64,000 nt of DNA from Gymnogyps californianus (GCF_018139145.2 NC_059483.1:4527001-4591000), one strand, 5' to 3'. Numbered from the stretch's first letter, positions 23,288 through 35,884 are shown. Notes: generated from the letters alone by a model not told the origin. A program made the numbers and translations.

Positions 23288-25996
23288 CTACTGCGCTTTG
23301 TATTTTCCATCCTTTCTCTCCAAGGTGGGGGGGGGAAGGAAGTCATGAAAAGTCAACGCATTAAACCATCCAACTACTTTAGAAGCATAACACAAACTCA
23401 CACATCCAAAGTTTTGTTCTAGTTAGGATTTTCAGAGTAACACAGCACTGTACGATGCAGCTCATGGACTGAAACAGTGCTTTTGAAGCCACTCTAGCTT
23501 ATCAGTTAAATATGCATTGATTTTTTTATTTATTTTTTAAAGAGATCTATTATTAATTAGGCAACAGAACAGAGCAGCTTCCCTGGCATTATTCCAGCCT
23601 GTGACTGAAAAACATATGCAGGATGCCATCCAGAATAAAACCCTGTAGTAACTCAAGGGGAGGATTTCACACAGCAAAATCACTAGCCTTTCAAAAAAAA
23701 GTATATTAGGACACAACCTCTTCTCTTTCCAGTTTATGCTGGGCACAGTAGAGTAATTCAGGGGATAGATTAGGGATAGGTGACCATCTACTTAGTCCCT
23801 ACAAGTTAAAACTAGCATGCGGACTGCTTGTGGGATTGCCCAAGCAAATTCTATCCCTGTCTCTTCTCATATCCAAAACACAGACTTCCCTTGACAGACT
23901 CATGGCCCGCAGTAAAGGTGCCAGAAGAACTAGCAAGTCCTACCCGACATCTCCATGCTAGCTCAACAGCAGAATGATGTTACTACTTGAAATATCAAGT
24001 CCATGGTCCAAGTTGAGATGCTAGACAGACAAAGAACAACTTACATGCATTTAATGACTTCATTATAAATTTGCTCACACTTACCTTGTAGGCCCAGCTT
24101 TGATCCTGCTGGCCAAGCGCATACATGCACTGCAGAGCTGGAAACGAGGAGCACTCAGCTCAGTAGAGGCAGGGAGTATTTAAAGATGCTTTCTTATTCA
24201 TAGAGCCAAAGACAGTCCCCAGTGCAAATTAAAACAATCTGCATGCCATCCTGGCTTACGCTGGCTGACACTGCAACAGAGACGTATGCAGAGGTAACCC
24301 AGTCCAGACCTGTAAATGAATGACAGGGAGGACAATTAGCAAAGCAGCCAACAAAGAAGTACTTCACTCTTCTTCAGCGTGTTTTATTACATTGTTGTTT
24401 AAATATAGACACATGTGTAAGACTGAATATTCACTTACTTTTTGCACAAGTATAAATGAGAATGCAAGTTTCAGTTAATAAAGCATGAGCCATAGATTGC
24501 TTGATAGAGCACAAAGCAGAAGCCTGTTAGAAAAATTGCCTCTTGCCTGTTTGCACAAGCCAGCTGGCAGGCCAGATTCAGCTAAGAAGTTGTGACAGTG
24601 CAACCCAAACACGCAACTACAACCCCACCTCAGGGTATCTCTGCACGGCTGTTGCTCATGACGCTATAACAACTACATATTAACAACATTTATTCTGAAG
24701 GGTGCCCTCTGTACGTGACCTCACGCTCATACACAAATCAAGTAAGCACAGCTTAAGCAGTTACTGAGCACCAGCTGCCTACGTGCACGGTCTTAGACTA
24801 TTGCATATGCAAGGAAACACAACTTAGCCTCGCCGGCAATGAAAGAGCATCAGCTCACGCGGATTATAGGCATGCAGCCAGAGACCACGAGCCCACTGCA
24901 GTTAAGCTGTGCTAGTTTGAGTGTCAACTATTCCTATTGACAATCTTTTTACTTCCTGCCATTCCCAGAAAGAAGAATCAAAAATCCCCTGAAACTTCCC
25001 ACATTCTGCAAAGGCCATTGCCAGCTCAACCATCGTACGAGTCATCTGCTTCCCCGCAGCAGCCTGCAGGGAAATCCGGGGCGCCCATCTATCCACCATG
25101 CCTCCTAGCTATTGGGCAAACAACTGAAAATGTTTTCAGCATCAGAAAACCCAGTCCCACATAAGGTTCTAGGAAAACAGCTGCAGGGGACACGGACTTG
25201 TCCAGCACCTTCACGCAGAAAGGCAGTGCAGCAGAACAGCGTCTGCCCTCAAACTTGTCTGATGTGACCTTCTGCAACTTCCCTCTTATATTAATGCATT
25301 AAAAAAAAAAAAAAAAATCACATTCTTCATCTTGACCTCCTGTATAACATAGGGCAGATTGGACTTCCCATAATTAATCTTGGAATTAGAGCTGAGCTTG
25401 CAGAAAGGTGTCTGATCTCCATTTGGACATTGTAAGTCATGGAGAATCCATCAAAGCCTGTGATCAGCTGCTCCCATGCCTCCTTCTCTGCAGATTTGTT
25501 TGACATTTTTTGACATTCAGCCTCTGGGCCTTGTACTAGTGAGACTGAAAAGCCTTCTATTACCAAAACTTGATCATTTCTGTGGGTCGTTTAATTCTCC
25601 TGAACTTCAGGAGCTCTGCCTCGTTACACAATCTATGAAGAGAAGAGTCAGTCCAAGCTCCTCCAAAGACCAAGTGAGTCCACATAAAGTCTCAGGTGCC
25701 TGACTTTAGGATGCTATTAGTCACATTATCTGTTAGGGTTCTCTTTATAGAGGTGAGCTCTTAAAACCCATCTACCGGTATTTCACAGAATTAGGGATTT
25801 TTACCACCCAATTTATCCACCACGTCAGATGCCTGTGATGCAGAGCAGGGTGTCCTCCAGATAAATTTTGCCATGGCCAAACCTCAAACTTGTGTTTCCA
25901 GCTGACCGGCCCGCACAGAATCCAGATGCACAGATGTGCTCCACAAACGCACTCGGATGTCATGTCTCTTTTTGACAGGTGTTGGAAGTAATTCAG
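23288..25996. other. unique non-coding DNA
   Basis: No gene seen. There is a G9 run near 23327-23335 and a 17-base A-run at 25301-25317. Short frames near 24902-25703 lack any recognisable domain. Confidence 0.65.
25301..25317 (+). repeat. (A)17 run
   Basis: Seventeen consecutive A following ATTAATGCATT. No retrocopy body is recognisable upstream. Confidence 0.9.
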
Positions 25997-26020
25997 TAAA
26001 GTTGCATTAATGCAACTTTA
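25997..26020. repeat. 24-bp perfect palindrome with inverted POU-like half-sites
   Basis: The arms TAAAGTTGCATT and AATGCAACTTTA abut with no spacer and match at every base. The core TTGCATTAATGCAA holds two inverted ATGCAA half-sites two bases apart. That is the half-site bound by POU-specific domains and resembles C/EBP half-sites. Chance expectation for a 24-bp perfect palindrome in 64 kb is about 0.004 at equal base frequencies, somewhat higher in AT-rich DNA. It could be a dimer-binding regulatory site or a product of replication slippage. Confidence 0.8.
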
Positions 26021-28261
26021 AAGCAAGAGGACTCCAGGCTAAATAATAAAAGAAAAAAAAACAATCCAGAGGGAAGCATACACAAGCTGACATGGCTCTT
26101 ATGTTGGGCTGGTCATTTCGCCTTTCTCCTCTTCCTTTTTACTTTTCCCTTCCAGAGGGACCCTCAGGCATTAGGCTGAGTGTTGAACTGTCGGTTCAGA
26201 TTTTCAGCCTTAAGAGATGAATTTCCCTTATGACTTGAGTCATGCTTGTACTAACCTTTTGCAATCGTGTATGTGTAGTTAATCATATGCAGCTACACTG
26301 AACCTGATTGTTAAAAGGCTGAGTAAATATAACTACACCACAGTTATCTTGTTTAAAGGTAGAAAGATTAATTTGAATTCTAACTGGAAATACTGATTCA
26401 ATGAATAAGCCTGAAATGTAGCAGTTTTCAATTACACTAAGAAATTGGTCTTTTGAATTTCCAAATGATGCAAGGCAAAGCAAGTTCACTTTAATTTATA
26501 CATGGGGATATATTTGCCATCTTCATAGTGCTGTCCGTCAGTAGGCAATAGCTAAGAGGCAAGTGAAAAAAAAAAATGTAATGTTGGCTGTTGGTGCCCT
26601 CCAGGGGCCAGGCCGGGTATAGCTTTCAGGCAAACAATTTTTGAGCATTCAAGCAAATACAATAAATATTGCATATTATTACCCTGCTTTAAAAGAGTGC
26701 GAGTGCCATTATTCATGCTACCCTCAGCGGACAGTTTCTCTCCGCAGTCCCACAGACACTGGGATGCTTGATCAAACAGGAGCAATGTAAGGGAGGTATG
26801 TATTTGACTACTTCCACTTTCCCTGCCTGGATTCTTAAGAAAACAAGGTTTATATTTGATCACGTTGTGTGTCTGTCTGTCCTCTTCCATTAGCTGGAAG
26901 CCTTTGCCTGGATTCCAGTAAACCTGAAGGACAAGTAGAGGTGGCAAATATACTACATGCTGACAGCATTCGTGAAAATAGGCATTGAGAAATGAAAGCA
27001 ACTAAACTTGATACCCCACATGCTGGGAGGCTGAAGCACCAACTCAGTCCTTACACCCACTACAGACTGAATCATAGGATGAAAAATCCAAGAAAACTCC
27101 ATCTTGTAACTTCCATCCATGGCATGAGTTACTACTTAGGTCCATTTTTGGCTGCAGGCTTGCTCCAGCTTTACATCAAACAACTGATATCCTCCAGCAT
27201 CCTGATATCCACCTTCTGGAATACGACAGAAAGCATCCTTTTGCCCTCACAGATTGCAGATTAGTTCCTTAGTGTAGGGACTATTAATTCTCATTTTGCC
27301 TTGCCATTCCATAACACAGCTGCCACAAAACTAGATATTAGAGAGGGCAAGGAAAAAAAAAAAAAAATCAGGACTGTCGAGTACAGGAACAGTCCACACA
27401 AGCCCAGAAGATAAACTGTGCGTCCTATGCATAACATACCTCCAGCAGAGAGCTATCTGACCCAGGATTTTTCTGGAATTAGTGGAACTCTTCACTGCCT
27501 GCCAGCGCACACGACTCGGTAACTGCAGACAGCATGGCTGAGAGGAGGTGTATTATCAGGGCATAGTTATGTGAGAATTTCTCTTCCTTAACATTCTCAT
27601 ATATTACAAAAGCATGCTGCCATATTGCATTATTGTCCAGTCTCGCTTGCAAGAGTAGCTACAGTGTTACAGATACTTTTTCTGCAAAATCGGAACTCAA
27701 AAAGTTTTTGGTATACTAGAGATGTCCATATCATACTGAAAACACATCTCCCTTCTTACCCTCACAGCATAAATTATCCAATAAAAGTCTTAGTTGTGGA
27801 ATGCTCCTCTTCCATTGAAGCGGGTATGGCACAACTACTTTGTTTCAGAGGTTGAATTTTCAGTACCTGCTAATAGTTTTCAGCCCACTATGCATAAATA
27901 TTTAAATGAAGAGATTAATTTTTCTTACAGGCATAAGGAGGCAGGACTGCACTGGATTCTGTGAATGCCTAGCAGGGCACTACATGCTCAGCTCTGAGCC
28001 CTGTGCTTTCTTCTCCAGAAAGTCCAGCATCAAGCTCCATGCCCAGATGCTGCTGACCTAATACACCAACATGATATTTGGAGATCATGACACTTCAAGA
28101 GCTAAAGCTGCTGAAGGATGTTCTACGATACCAGGTGCACAAGTCAGCTTCTGACTAGAACTGCTGAAAGAGTTACCTTCTCCCTCCTTCCCTGCACAAA
28201 GCTCTCTGGTCATGTCAAGAATTGAGACTTTAAAGACGAGGAGAATCCAAAAAGTCTTTGA
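26021..28261. other. unique non-coding DNA
   Basis: No gene seen. The minus-strand frame at 26552-27001 (149 codons) is the longest here outside GC-rich patches, but it shows no domain and its C-terminal end reads an A-run. A 15-base A-run lies at 27353-27367. TGATATCC occurs twice at 27184-27211. Confidence 0.6.
27353..27367 (+). repeat. (A)15 run
   Basis: Fifteen consecutive A after GGCAAGG, with no attached retrocopy recognised. Confidence 0.9.
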
Positions 28262-28380
28262 CATAATTAATATCATATAATTGTTCCGAGTCTTCTTTCA
28301 TCTGCCAATTACAAGTGGAAATTGAGTCTGGGGAGCTACTGCAGATCATCTTTATGCAATTACAATTTATGATGAACTAC
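28262..28380. promoter_or_regulatory. candidate homeodomain-site-rich element (unproven)
   Basis: The segment contains CATAATTAATATC (28262-28274), CCAATTACAAGTGG (28306-28319) and ATGCAATTACAATTTATGATG (28354-28374). ATTA/TAAT cores are the common homeodomain site, and the AAGTG next to one of them resembles an NKX2-type site. Their spacing and the non-repetitive texture resemble vertebrate enhancers. In AT-rich DNA such cores are frequent, so confidence is low without conservation data. Confidence 0.2.
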
Positions 28381-31300
28381 CCAGCTCCAGCAGCACTCCC
28401 CAAGCTACAGCACAACGACTCTAAATGGAAGACCTGTAGCAGCAATGACATAACGTCAATTCCCAGTATTTAACATGCCCACAAGCTAGAACGTGCGCTC
28501 CTGGTTTGCTGCTGTATTTGACGGCATAGCTCATGGATGAAAAATTACTTCAGAAATCAGAATGGCAGGTAATTAGCAACACATGCTGTCTTCCATTACT
28601 TTGTTTTGTTCTCCTTAAATCATTTCCCATCCATGTTCTTTCTCACTGTTTTCAAGGTTTATTTGTAGGCAGCTTCAAACTTGAAAAGCAGCTTGGCTTC
28701 CGGCAACACTACTGTGTTGTTTTTGCAACCTGACATGTTTGGGGTTCAGACTGAGCGTAGTCCCAAATAGCTAAAAATTTGACAATGAGCAGTCAGAAAT
28801 CTGACTAGCTTCACTGAGCTATGTACCAGTTCACCCTTCGCAGAAATACAGCTCCATCTTTTTACCTGCCAGACAGACTGTAAGACATCAGCCTCTTATT
28901 AAGAGACGAACATCGGTTAACACAGAAGCCAATACACCAAAGCATCAGGGTTCTGGCCCATGAAGAACCTCAGACCTAGAGCTGCACGTGCTGCTTTCAG
29001 TGAAGGCAACAGAAAGGAAAACTATACTCCATCGATCCTGCCTCATCTGAGCCATTTTCACTTGCATTTAGTCAAGACTGACTAACATGGGGATTCTGGA
29101 AGAACAATCTCTATTATATTTCATGCCTTCTGCTTGCTGAAGTATGAAAGGAAACTGAGCGTGTTTATTTTGATCACCTGCAAACCAGTGCGAGAGGCAG
29201 CTCAGCAGGTTTGCCAGCACTGGACACTGTTGAGAAATGCACCCTCTCTCCAGCACCTGCAGGTGGCACGGTCTTCTTGCATATTTGTAATCTATGCTCT
29301 ATAATCACATTCCAGGGAAAAAAAAAAAAAAAACTTTCCAGATGAAAAGAGGTCTCAAAGATTATGTACTGATTTATGATTTATTTTGTTCAAAACCATC
29401 AATTTAAACAATTGCTTTATTTTCCAGAGGCTGTGCTGGATTAGATTTAGAAAACATTGACAAGAAAAGATTAATGCTGGAGAACACAAAATGAGTTAAA
29501 GGAGATTGACAATGAAATACACACCCAGCACTGCACAGCTTGGAACTGCAGAATACGAAGACTCATGAAAAGCACGACTCATATTGATCACAACAGCAGC
29601 AAACACCTTCAAATAATGAAGCAGTGCCCATCTTTGAAATTAAAGTTCAGCTAGTATTTTTAGCTAGATAGCATTTCACTGCAAAGTTTTTGCAGAGTGA
29701 CTAATCTTTTAACTTGTAACAAGGTATTTTACCTCCACTGCCAGGCTGTCAAGCAGTGCAGGTGTAGAGTCACTCATGTGCCACCCCTCTAGGTGGAAGA
29801 AATTGAAAATAAGTATTTCAGGTGGCTTAAATTGTGTGTGTTCAGCTTGAAACACCTTTTTAAATGATGTATCCACCTTCAAGAAATCAGAACTTGTATT
29901 GTGTCTTTCTGCAGGCACTGGTCGCTTCAGAAAATTCAGTCCAACACGCAGCGAGGTCTCTAATATCAGCATGCTGACAGCATTATGGACTTCTTCACAC
30001 TAAGCCATTCAACTTGCCCTTAACTTTATACACATTGACACAGCGTTTAGCAGACCTCCATTTTGTGTCTTTAGGCTGACTGTGTTGTACATACATAAAT
30101 ACAGAACAACACAGAAAAGGGAACTTTTCTCAATAACAATCTTGAAAAGCTACCGCTCAACTATGAAGGATTGCCACTGGCAATTAAGTTCACCAGCAGT
30201 TTTTTAAAGGCACAGTACAACCCCTGGAACGTCCACATCCAGCGGCAGATTTTTGTGGCAAGTTACACAGGTTTGCTCGAGGGAATTACCAGAGAACATG
30301 CTCCAGTGCACTTCTCCTTGAGACAGAAACTGCTCCATAGGTTTCCCCACAAATATGTAACACAGCTCCTGGGGAGATTTCTCCCAAAGTGGTCCAACTA
30401 GGAAAAAAGAAAAAAAAAAGCAGCTTTTTTCAGGTCAGGTCTTCAGACTGTACAGCTGCAGGGACACATCAGCCAGTACGGCTAACAGGGATGGACAACG
30501 GGACGGTGCGGAGGCAGGACCACCGACCCCAGTCCCAGCACCCACATAATGATGTGCCTTGGATTCCTCAGTGCATCCCTTTCCCAGCCCTATAGCCACT
30601 ATCAGATATAGGATCTCACGGTCTTTACATTGAAGCTACCAGGACATTGATTCCAGCAGGAAAATATGCATTGATATACTTACACTTGGTTCAGCTGCCA
30701 AACTGCCTCAAAATAGGAAAGAAGTTTTGAGGCCTAACCACTAAAATTAATGGCTTTGTAGCAAGCCTGCGATACCTTGGCCACAGAACTGACTGATTCA
30801 TGACATGCGACAACATTTCAGTAATCATAACTGCTTTTGAAAATAAAACTACAGCTAATCAGGGTGGTCTTGTTTCCCTTAAATACATTAAAAAGTCATT
30901 ACCTTGAGAACTCATTACATCAACACAGCACTTCTTAAAGGGACAGCATTAGACAACACTGAAGGGCTTTCAAGATGCTGATACTCCATCCTTCAGTCAT
31001 TTCCTTAATGGCCCAATTCTTTCATTCAACAGCTAGAAACATTAAGCTTCTAGTTTCTCTGTTCAAAGCCTCTTGCTGCCCTTCACTGGCACAGAGTCTT
31101 GCTGAGCTTGGGAAGGAAATCAGGCTACTCATATGTATCAGCACATTTTCTCCCCTGGGCCTAAATTTAAAGCAGACAACATGTTTCAGAAATATTAATT
31201 TACATGAGACATTTTAAGTGCAGCATAGGAGTTTCCCGTAGTTTTCCTTCTCATGCTTCTAGCTTCATTAATCAACTCAGCCCTGCCAAAATGTATTACA

Positions 31301-33448
31301 GGAAGATGTCTGCAGCCACAGTGGTCTAAGGCATAATCATACCTCAGAGATGAATATTTACAAGCCAATGTCTCCTCTTTAACAAGGACACAAGAAACCA
31401 AACTGCCTGGCAGTTGCACAACGCTGCAGTTAACTCCTCCCGCACCGGGAGGATTCTTGCATTAAAAAGGGAGCAAAGCAAGAGAAGAGCAGCACACAAA
31501 CTGGGAACAGTCAGCACCCTGAAGTGCAAAGAAAACAGCAGACCTAGAAAAGAGCACGTTTCAGGTGGGAGAAGTCTGGAGGAAAAGCCATGGCTTGCAC
31601 AGGAGCTACCAGGGAGCCGGTCTAGCTTAAGTGCTTATGAGTTACCTGATATAGGTCAGCAATAAAGGAAGGGGAAAGCTCCTCTCCACCTTTACCAAGC
31701 TTTCTATAACTTCTTACTACATTACATATCATGCTTTTGAGAGACTGCAGTCAAACAGCAAAATCCCGCTGTGGTAGCACTGTGCGCATCCCTCCCTACT
31801 GCTCTAGACAAGATGGTTCCCACACTGAAGAGCTGTATGACAGAAGTTCGCTGTCACAGAGCCACAGGGAGCAAATAATAGAATAACAGCAATAACGCCA
31901 AGAAGCTCTTAAGATCAGCAATATTTGAGCCAAAATAACACAGTTGTCACTGCTGTGTTCTCACAGAGCAGAGCACCCGTAACAGCATGTCACAGCAAGC
32001 TGTAAACACAAGCCAGAAATCCTCTCCCAAACTTCATGCTCCTCCAGAGCCCCGACACCCACAACATGTCACCCATGCCCAGCTGCTCTCATCTGGGATG
32101 CCATCAACACCCGGCACAGCCCTCTGCAAGCCTCCCACCAGCCCTCCTCCTCTGCTTGCCTGTGCCTGTGGCACACCTGAGCTCTAATCATCTTGACAAT
32201 CCTAGTCTCACTGATTAGGCTGAAAATAGGCATGACCGTCTGCTCATTAGCTGTACGAAGAGCACAGCTAACAGGCAAAAAGTCTTGTGGCATTTCCATT
32301 TGAAAAGGTTTCTTAGTACCTTATTTCCTCCTTGTTTACACCTCCCATGTTTACATTGATGTTGGCCACCAGAAATTGCAGCAGTGTGTTTTTCTAGCGC
32401 CCTTTGTTTCTGCTACAGCAGCAGCAACAGGATCCCAGCTCCACACTCAATCTTTAAGTGACAGAATAGCTTGTGTGGTCATGCTAAGGCATGTAAAAAT
32501 TGCTAAATGCAGCCAAGTGATTCTTCAGATCTGGACAGAAGTATCTTTCCAATTTCAATACACTTGCACGCTCTAATCTTTGCATGCCACAGCTCTTGCT
32601 TCTCAGCTGAGAGTAGAGACATGGAAGCAGTTTCTGCACTGCTTGTTCTCCTCTGCAACAATCAAATCCAAGAAATACCAGCAAACCAATGAATAAGTTT
32701 TCCTCCACTGACGGATATACCCTCTCTAGATTTTCAGACGTGGTTCTTCAGATTTCTCCCAAGTAAGACATACACAGTGTTATTAAGAGCTCTGCATGTC
32801 ATTCCAAGAAAGCCATTTGAGTGTGTGTTGGATAAAGAGCTTGCATCAGCCTAGTAACATTTTCCCCAAGCTTAATCAGCTCAGGATTGACAGGTGATAA
32901 TGATAACCTATATGCTCTTAAGCTTTAGAAAAAAACTAAGGCTGTGGTCCACATTTCTGTCACTCTCCCACATTCTTCTACAGAAGATACTCCAGTTAAA
33001 TACTTGCACTTCCATAACCCCTTTGGTCCTAAACCCAGGCACTGCCTCCAAGGAGTGAATAATTTCTTGCTAAATTCCGCTCCCTCCCAACAGGCTACAG
33101 TTCAAGTTCACACGTAAGTTCAGCTTACCAAGTGACGCCGGTTATGATAACAGACAATATACTCAAATACTGCTCCTTGCAAACACAACTCCAGACCCGT
33201 AAACCAAGACCTGATCCGTTTCCTTAATCAACTGCAATAACACTGATCAAAACTCTCCTCGAGGAGCTAGAGCCCCCGGGGCCTTTCAGCTCCAGACCCT
33301 CCAACCCAGAGGGATTACTGCTCCCTCCCTTGGCAGGGTCTTCTGCAGCCGTGCGGAAAACACATGGCAAGGGTACCCAGGGAGAGAAGGGAACACAGGA
33401 AGAGACAAGAGAAGCCTGCAGACTTGATGTCAAGTATTTGTGTTGCAT
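28381..33448. other. unique non-coding DNA, locally GC-richer
   Basis: No supported gene. A 16-base A-run lies at 29318-29333. The stretches 31980-32190 and 33240-33560 are GC-richer and carry overlapping frames on both strands, which is the pattern of chance frames. The 143-codon minus-strand frame at 33224-33655 shows no domain I recognise. Confidence 0.6.
29318..29333 (+). repeat. (A)16 run
   Basis: Sixteen consecutive A after CCAGGG, without a recognisable retrocopy. Confidence 0.9.
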
Positions 33449-33489
33449 GGGGCCGGGGGGGAGTTGGGGGGAGAAGGGCTGTTTGGGGG
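33449..33489 (+). other. strong G-quadruplex motif
   Basis: Five G-tracts of 4, 7, 6, 3 and 5 bases (33449-33452, 33455-33461, 33466-33471, 33476-33478, 33485-33489) are separated by loops CC, AGTT, AGAA and CTGTTT. This fits the canonical pattern of four or more G3+ tracts with 1-7 nt loops, with one tract to spare. Folding is expected from the rule. A biological role is not shown, and no promoter is evident beside it. Confidence 0.75.
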
Positions 33490-34439
33490 ATTGCACACCC
33501 CAGCATGCCTCATGGAGGGGGATGAGAGAGGTCATGGAACTGAAACAGGCTGGGACAGGGTGAGAAAGCCGTTTGGTCCGAAACAAACTACTCAGTACTT
33601 TGCTTTTGCATGATCTATAGCCATACAATTTGATTTTCCAGAAAAATGACAGCAAGTTGCAGCTCCTCTCTTTGCTCTCCAGTTAGCTAGGGTCCACAGC
33701 TGTGGCAGGAGATCTTTCAAGAGCGAACACGAGACCTTCCTGTCTGTGCTGCTCGCGGTCTCCAAACGAGCCAGCTGTGAGCATCCCTGAGCACTGCAGC
33801 AGAACAGAGGAGCCACATTTTGTAGTGCTAAGTCTAAAACTATCTTAAATAAATCCCCTCTTCTTCTGGACCAGTCCTTTCCATTTACCTCACCATCCAC
33901 CTGGGTAGTATGAAGTACTACTATAAAGCTGATAATTATGTTTTTACAGAGATTAGATGTTAAACGTTTTCTGATTGTCTTTAGAGCTCAAACACTCCAG
34001 TTCAGCTCAGCACAGAAAGAAAATTATTCCTATTTTCCCCAGAGAAAAACAGTAGTTTCCATTAAATAGAAAAGGTATTTCCCCCCCCCAATTGCATTGG
34101 CTTAAGACCAAGAACATCCAGATTTCAGGCCTGTACCAATAAGAGCTTCTCAACTCTAAACTCAGAAATTTCCCCTTAAACACCTCTGAAAGAAAGGAAA
34201 GAGCTTCTATTAGTATTACTCCTAGAGCTGAAAGACCTTCAGAGATCAAATCCTGGAATTATTCAGTTACTCTGTGCTGAAAGAGCAATTTCAGAGTACT
34301 TGTGGAGGCGGGTATTTAAACATTAATTCGTAAGCTTCTCTCTTGCTCCCAGATCTACAAGAATATATTCTGCACAACTGGAATCAAAGCTAGGCTTACA
34401 GAAGAATTAATACTTGAAGCCCTTTGAGGACTTTTTCTT
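33490..34439. other. unique non-coding DNA
   Basis: No gene seen. A C9 run lies at 34081-34089. Around 34218-34250, CCTAGAGCTGAAAGACCTTC followed by AGAGATC recalls the antisense CR1 3' end (gagctggaagggacctt...gatc), but it is too short and diverged to call. Confidence 0.6.
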
Positions 34440-34990
34440 TTTCCTCTTAAAACAAAGACACTGCTCATTCTCACACCGGCATCTACATACCATCCCAAGG
34501 CAGCCTGCTCGCCCAGTACCCCCAGCACACAAAAGCCCTGTACTCACCCAGCCACAAGGACAAGAACGAGACCAGCAACCAGAACAACAACAACAAAATA
34601 ATCCTGCCAGACTGGAGAACAGAAATAGGTATCAAACTTTCACAGCACTCTCCAACAGGACACAGAAACCTCAGAGCAGCTCAGCCCCGACGCTGCCCAG
34701 CCCCAGGAAGCCCTGGGCGGGGGCCAGCCCAGCTCCTCACCATCCCCTGCAGCTGTGGGAGCCCCAGCACCTGCCCGGCCATCAGTTCACCAGTGCCCAC
34801 CTGGGCTGCGGCAGCCGAGCCACATCGCACCCCGCACGCTCCCGGGGCACGTCCCCCCACGCCAGGCAGACCTGACGATGCATCAGCCATCGCGTCTCCC
34901 TTTGGGGAGTATCTCATGGACACCCCAGTGCAGCTGAGGAGCTTGGCACGCAGATACAGCGGTCACACAGCACCGGGGTTTCGGCTCTTC
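34440..34990. other. GC- and CpG-richer patch with long chance frames
   Basis: GC rises sharply here. The 60 bases from 34681 are 46 G or C, and the 300 bases 34681-34980 keep 18 CpG sites by my count. That is roughly half the number expected for such GC content, so this is CpG-enriched relative to its surroundings but below a classical CpG island, and short. Overlapping open frames run on the plus strand (34414-34875 at 153 codons, 34755-34937, 34793-34993) and the minus strand (34681-34923). Several concurrent long frames, rich in P, A, S and Q, point to composition rather than coding. A promoter or enhancer of an unannotated transcript is possible. Confidence 0.45.
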
Positions 34991-35860
34991 TGAGGCATCG
35001 TGAGAGCTCAGAACTTTCTATTCTGCGACAAATGTTAACATTTCAAGTTTTTTCCCCAACTCAGAATCAATTGCTGAAATATTGTATTCTTAACGTGTTA
35101 AAGTGTTTAGGACTTTAAGTACTCTTTTTTCTTTGTACCAGGAAGAATACATAGTACTTGAACATACACAACAAAAATGTTTAAGTCTATCACTTGCAAA
35201 GACTTGCCTACACAGATTTGCAAAGTACAAGTGTTCACTTAGATTGGTAAACACACTAAAACTTGGTAAGTGCCACTGATGTAATTTAAACAGTGCAACA
35301 AAATGCTCAGCTGTAACTCAAGTTCAGCAGCGCAGCTCAACGCACGCCACTACTCCTGAAGCAAAAAACTCCAAATACCCGGTCTGTCTCATGCTACAGC
35401 AGTTTCCCGTTCTTGTTGCTCCCAGCCAGTGTTCCCATTTTCAATTGCTGCAGGAGAAATCACTTGCAAGGCAGGCTGTGATGCTGATCAGTTATTTCTA
35501 AGAATTAGTCTGGAATCTTGGCATTCTCCATCTCCTCTACAGGACAGAAGGCATCTCATGAATATTATTTATTCCCTTTTAAACCATTTTCTTTAAATCC
35601 TTCCAGGTTTCCTTCAGTAAATAGGAGACTATAATGCACGTGGAAAAAGTAAGATAAGAATCTGCTAGAATCAAACTTTTTTAGTGCTGCTAGTTTAGAA
35701 CAAAAACGTATAAAGCGTACAATGTAATTCACATCAGATGGGAATTGTGCTGACTTTTAAAAAAATAAAAATAAAGTGGCACTGAGTCCGTCCCTTACAT
35801 TTCCTGATCTGCTTTTCAGTCACCTATAGACAATAGTTCATTTGTGAGAAACACAAGTAC
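34991..35860. other. unique AT-rich non-coding DNA
   Basis: The sequence returns abruptly to AT-rich after the GC patch. I see no gene, repeat or clear motif. Confidence 0.65.
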
Positions 35861-35884
35861 ATTAATACTGTATACAGTATTAAT
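35861..35884. repeat. 24-bp perfect AT-rich palindrome
   Basis: The arms ATTAATACTGTA and TACAGTATTAAT abut directly and match at every base. It is AT-rich (20 of 24 bases), so slightly more likely by chance than the palindrome at 25997, but still rare. Such sequences can extrude cruciforms and tend to vary in length. It lies in AT-rich DNA continuing to about 35900. Confidence 0.8.

Noticed and set aside
26592..26612. Possible CTCF site (CCTGGAGGGCACC on the minus strand)
   Set aside because: It is one G short of the core and mismatched at further core positions.
32392..32410. Possible CTCF site around GCGCCCTTTG
   Set aside because: The second half of the motif (TGG) is missing, and several core positions disagree.
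34218..34250. CR1 3'-end scrap
   Set aside because: Only about 30 bp with several mismatches. It cannot be told from chance by eye.
34414..34875. 153-codon plus-strand frame
   Set aside because: It lies in a GC-rich patch with simultaneous frames in other phases and on the other strand. The protein is low-complexity, with no recognisable domain.
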